Shown here: positions 13,585 through 16,436 of the stretch, piece after piece
Numbering within the stretch: the first letter of the stretch is position 1
Layout of the letters: each line of letters begins with the position of its first letter
Assembly: GCA_002314565.1 (NCBI GenBank)
Contig: DCGL01000075.1
Span: 11,200 to 27,635, forward strand
Direction of reading: 5' to 3'
Length of the DNA: 16,436 nt
Source of the DNA: Clostridiales bacterium UBA1779
GTDB taxonomy: Bacteria > Bacillota > Clostridia > Oscillospirales > CAG-272
Notes under the pieces: model-generated
The model's input: only the letters and a program-made list of their open reading frames with translations
Databases searched by the model: none
What the model was told of the DNA's origin: nothing
Made by a program: the position numbers and the translations under genes

Positions 13585-16371
13585 CTCAAGCATCGATGAA
13601 AGCACATACCTGAAATTGCTGACATCTGAAGAAAAGCGATACAGAATTGAGCCCGAATTCAAAGCCGACGATTCGACGGCTGACGATTCGACCGAAGATG
13701 AATCGACGGCCGAGCTGCGGACTATTCCGCGCCGTGCGTCTTCAGCCGCCATTCTCAATTTCCAGTTTTCAAGGTTAAAATGCTCAGTGCATATTCGGTT
13801 ATAATGAACTATGGGCTTTACCGTACTCCATTTGCTTTCACAGGTGTATCCCGTTCCGTGATACGTGTAGAGTGTTTCACCCTCTTCTCCCTTTTCCGCT
13901 TTTTCTTCGGTTCTGAGAGCGAGATTGTAATAATAGGGATAGCTTCCATCGGTGTACGGCATTACGTCGTACGGCAGTTCAACGTAAGTATACTGTGCGT
14001 CCTGAATTGTCAGGTCTCGCGCCGTATCGAAATCGCGGTTGACACGTACGAGTGCCACCTGGCGGACGTAGCTTGACGGGCAGTCGTCGCAAGCAATGCA
14101 GCCGGTTACCACGTCATAATTCACAAGCACGTGAGTTTCACAATATTCCGTCGGCTGAGTTCCGTCAATGAAATATCCGGTTTCAAGTCTCGAGCCTCTC
14201 GGGTCCAGTGCGCAGGCATCCGTTGCCAGAAGGCCGGAATCCCGACAGAAATCACATTGTACTACGTTTGATGATTCATCAAACGTGGGTGAAACGTCGT
14301 TTCTTTTCTGCCGAATCCCCTCGTGAAGCGGGATCATAATTGCATCCCAGACAGGCAGTGTCGGGTTTGCTATAGTAATCTGTTTGTTATTGTATTCATA
14401 TCCGCACCAGACACCGCAGATATAATACGGTGTATATCCGATAAACCAACGGTCATAGTTTTCACCTGCAGAACCGGTCTTGCCGGCAACTGAAATACCG
14501 GTCTTGTCATACGTCATCTTAATACCGTTTGCGGCTCCGAGCCACTTTTGGCTGGCAGTTCCTTCGTTGACAACCCTTTCAAGAATGTGGTTCATCACGC
14601 AGGCGGTTTCTTCGCTTATTGCAACGGTTCCGTTGTAATTGGAAGTCAGAATCTCATTTCCTTCGGCATCGGTGACCTTCAGATAGGAATGAGATTCGTT
14701 GTAAATTCCCATATTCGGGAAAATCGAATAAGCCGAAGCCAGCTGACGAAGAGAAATACCGTAGTTTAGCTGACCCAGCGCCAGCGCCGAATAGCAGATA
14801 TCCGACACGATTGAGCCGTCGGCAGCTTCTGCAGAGGCCGTGAGATGCGTGAGCTTGAGCGTATTGTAACAGAAATCAAAGGATTTCTGAACTCCGTATT
14901 TGTCAAGAAGCTTTACGGCAACGGTGTTCAGTGAATAGGTCAGAGCAAAAGACGTATTCGTAAGTCCGCGGTATTTGTTTCCGCCCCATAATTCATCGTT
15001 TTTCGGCCAGCCGGTTTCACTGGTCGTAAAATCGAAAGGAGTATCGTCGGTGACCGTTGACCAGGTGATAAGACCGGAATCGATTGAAGGAGCGTAAACC
15101 GACAAAGGTTTGATTGCAGAACCCGAAGGACGTCTGGTCTGTGTGGCAAAGCTCTGCAGACGGTTGCCGTATTTCTCCCCGCGGGCTCCGACGACGCCGA
15201 GTATGTCACCGGTGTACGGGTCGATAACGATTGACGAAAACTGTGCTCCTGCTTCTCTGAAATTTGAATCATCGAGGAAAACCTTTTCAAGCTGTGCCTG
15301 AACGTCTTCGTCAATCAGAGTGTATATCTTCAGACCTCCGTTATATACCATAAGTGAGGCAACCTGACGGGAATAGCCCTTTTCGGCCATAAGGTCGGAA
15401 ATGACGTCGTCGATTACCATATCGGTATACCAGGAGTTTATTCCCTTCTGCTGCTGTTCGGTCAGTTCATCGTTTGTGCTGGGAATATTGAGCTTGAGCT
15501 CGTGCCCGAAAGCGTCGTCGTATTCGCGCTGCGTGATAAGTCCCTGATCGTACATTTCCTGAAGTACAGTATCACGTCTCTGCGCGTTATTTTCGGGATG
15601 AATAATGGGATTGTACTTTGAGGGGTTCTGGGTAATTCCGGCAATTGCGGCACATTCAATAAGCGAAAGCTCGGAAACGTCCTTGTTGAAATAATTGTGT
15701 GCAGCTGCCTGTACCCCGTAATAGCTGCCTCCGAAGTTGACGATGTTCAGATACATTTCAAGTATCTGCTCTTTATCCATCTTGGTTTCAAGGTCAAGCG
15801 CCCAGAAGATTTCCTGGACCTTTCTCTGAATGGAATAATCATCCTCACCGGTCACGTTTTTGACAAGCTGCTGGGTGATAGAGGATCCGCCGTATCCGTC
15901 GGTCCCGTTAAAGAACACGAGGGCGGCGCCGAAGGTTCTCTTCCAGTCAACGCCTTCATGGGTTCTGAAGCGCTTGTCTTCAATCGCAATCACCGCATTG
16001 ATCATATTTTCCGGAATCTGGTCATACGTGACGTAAATTGAATCACTGGTTCCGATGATTTTCTCACCGTCGATTTCCACGGCTTCGCCGATGCGGTTGG
16101 TTCTGTCCGTAAATTCGAATTTATACAGACGGCTGGTTGTGGTTTCCTGAACCATATTCATCTGGAACTGCTCAAGGTCTATGCTCGTGTTGACATAGTT
16201 CTTGATGTAAACCGTGAAAGCGGTTGCCACGATAATTCCGGTAAGCGCACAAATGAGAAGTACGGTTATCAGGATATTCATCAACACCTGAAGGAATTTG
16301 AAAGAAGCGCTGACTGCGCACTTTCCCGCTGTTCCCAGCTCCTGCCCCCAGTTGATTTTCTTGTTTTTCAT
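13573..16371 (-). CDS. Class A penicillin-binding protein (bifunctional glycosyltransferase/transpeptidase, PBP1A type)
   Basis: 932 residues. It polymerises and cross-links peptidoglycan outside the membrane. A cytoplasmic basic N-terminus and one membrane helix (about 32-56) lead to a GT51 domain: E-D-K-R-F-R-T-H-E-G at 131-140 with E131 as the likely catalytic base, G-G-S-S-I-T-Q-Q-L-V-K-N at 161-172, and the N-I-V-N-F-G region near 209. The transpeptidase has S418-A-I-K421, S480-L-N482 and K631-T-G633, so all three active motifs are intact. The C-terminal region (705-865) carries nine cysteines, with C-x-x-C at 706-709 and C-x5-C-like groups near 758-764, as in many Clostridia PBPs. A Ser/Ala/Val/Glu repeat (886-906) and a 26-residue tail end it. 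GGAG lies seven bases before the ATG. It is transcribed alone, from the promoter at the window's right edge. Confidence 0.96.
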   Translation of the reverse strand: MKNKKINWGQELGTAGKCAVSASFKFLQVLMNILITVLLICALTGIIVATAFTVYIKNYVNTSIDLEQFQMNMVQETTTSRLYKFEFTDRTNRIGEAVEIDGEKIIGTSDSIYVTYDQIPENMINAVIAIEDKRFRTHEGVDWKRTFGAALVFFNGTDGYGGSSITQQLVKNVTGEDDYSIQRKVQEIFWALDLETKMDKEQILEMYLNIVNFGGSYYGVQAAAHNYFNKDVSELSLIECAAIAGITQNPSKYNPIIHPENNAQRRDTVLQEMYDQGLITQREYDDAFGHELKLNIPSTNDELTEQQQKGINSWYTDMVIDDVISDLMAEKGYSRQVASLMVYNGGLKIYTLIDEDVQAQLEKVFLDDSNFREAGAQFSSIVIDPYTGDILGVVGARGEKYGNRLQSFATQTRRPSGSAIKPLSVYAPSIDSGLITWSTVTDDTPFDFTTSETGWPKNDELWGGNKYRGLTNTSFALTYSLNTVAVKLLDKYGVQKSFDFCYNTLKLTHLTASAEAADGSIVSDICYSALALGQLNYGISLRQLASAYSIFPNMGIYNESHSYLKVTDAEGNEILTSNYNGTVAISEETACVMNHILERVVNEGTASQKWLGAANGIKMTYDKTGISVAGKTGSAGENYDRWFIGYTPYYICGVWCGYEYNNKQITIANPTLPVWDAIMIPLHEGIRQKRNDVSPTFDESSNVVQCDFCRDSGLLATDACALDPRGSRLETGYFIDGTQPTEYCETHVLVNYDVVTGCIACDDCPSSYVRQVALVRVNRDFDTARDLTIQDAQYTYVELPYDVMPYTDGSYPYYYNLALRTEEKAEKGEEGETLYTYHGTGYTCESKWSTVKPIVHYNRICTEHFNLENWKLRMAAEDARRGIVRSSAVDSSSVESSAVESSALNSGSILYRFSSDVSNFRYVLSSMLEVRN
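13667..13711 (-). repeat. Three 15-base coding repeats in the PBP tail
   Basis: Three adjacent 15-base units, each matching at about 12 of 15 positions, encode A-V-D-S-S, S-V-E-S-S and A-V-E-S-S, followed by A-L-N-S (residues 888-906). They lie within the Ser-rich extracellular tail of the PBP. Confidence 0.8.
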
Positions 16372-16410
16372 TTATAGTCTCCGTAATGATAAATAGGCTT
16401 TAACTGATAT

Positions 16411-16419
16411 ATTATATCA
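16411..16419 (-). promoter_or_regulatory. Extended -10 promoter of the PBP gene
   Basis: The minus strand reads TGATATAAT, that is TG-N-TATAAT, an extended -10. With a 17-base spacer the -35 would lie at 16434-16439, partly outside the window; its visible half reads CCG. The predicted start near 16404 gives a leader of about 33 bases. Confidence 0.7.
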
Positions 16420-16436
16420 CAAAATCCTGTAAACGG

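Overview
The window looks like a chromosomal segment of a Gram-positive anaerobe of the class Clostridia, most likely an uncultured Oscillospirales/Ruminococcaceae-type gut bacterium. This is inferred from gene families and style, not from a database search. Indications are vegetative promoters of the TTGACA-17-TATAAT type, strong AGGAGG-like ribosome sites, two lipoproteins with typical lipoboxes, a class A penicillin-binding protein with the Clostridia-style cysteine-bearing C-terminus, and a surface protein with a Thr/Lys-Ala-Pro-Glu stalk. No rRNA, tRNA, CRISPR array, insertion sequence or phage gene was seen. All genes except mnmA lie on the minus strand.

Layout by position. (1) 35-1513: a solute-binding lipoprotein with its own consensus promoter; its downstream partners would lie before base 1, outside the window. 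(2) 1743-3599: a secreted beta-helix-like repeat protein with a low-complexity stalk and an unusual Ser-Gly-Cys plus membrane-helix tail. A bidirectional terminator separates it from gene 1. (3) 3824-4677: the rplM-rpsI ribosomal protein operon, with a perfect consensus promoter preceded by spaced A-tracts and a strong terminator after rpsI. (4) 4835-11532: a probable three-gene operon secA - unknown polytopic membrane protein - pcrA, read from a promoter at 11608-11636. (5) 11747-12787: mnmA on the plus strand, divergent from secA, with a near-consensus LacI-family/CcpA-type operator between its -35 and -10. (6) 12940-13413: a small DUF4430-like lipoprotein, converging on mnmA at a shared bidirectional terminator. 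(7) 13573-16371: a class A penicillin-binding protein with a repetitive Ser-rich tail and a duplicated 3' end.

Functionally this is mostly housekeeping: translation (rplM, rpsI), tRNA wobble thiolation (mnmA), protein export (secA), DNA repair and replication helicase (pcrA) and wall synthesis (PBP), with three exported surface proteins between them. Five of the promoters found have an exact 17-bp spacer, which adds weight to the unit boundaries. I do not see a complete new multi-gene system. The best leads are the C-terminal tail and cysteine-bearing repeats of the 618-residue surface protein, the internally duplicated membrane protein between secA and pcrA, and several cis elements: the mnmA operator, the inverted repeat over the DUF4430 promoter, and the duplicated PBP 3' end. 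No gene-free stretch exceeds 300 bases; the longest are 1514-1742, 3600-3823 and 11533-11746, and their contents are listed.
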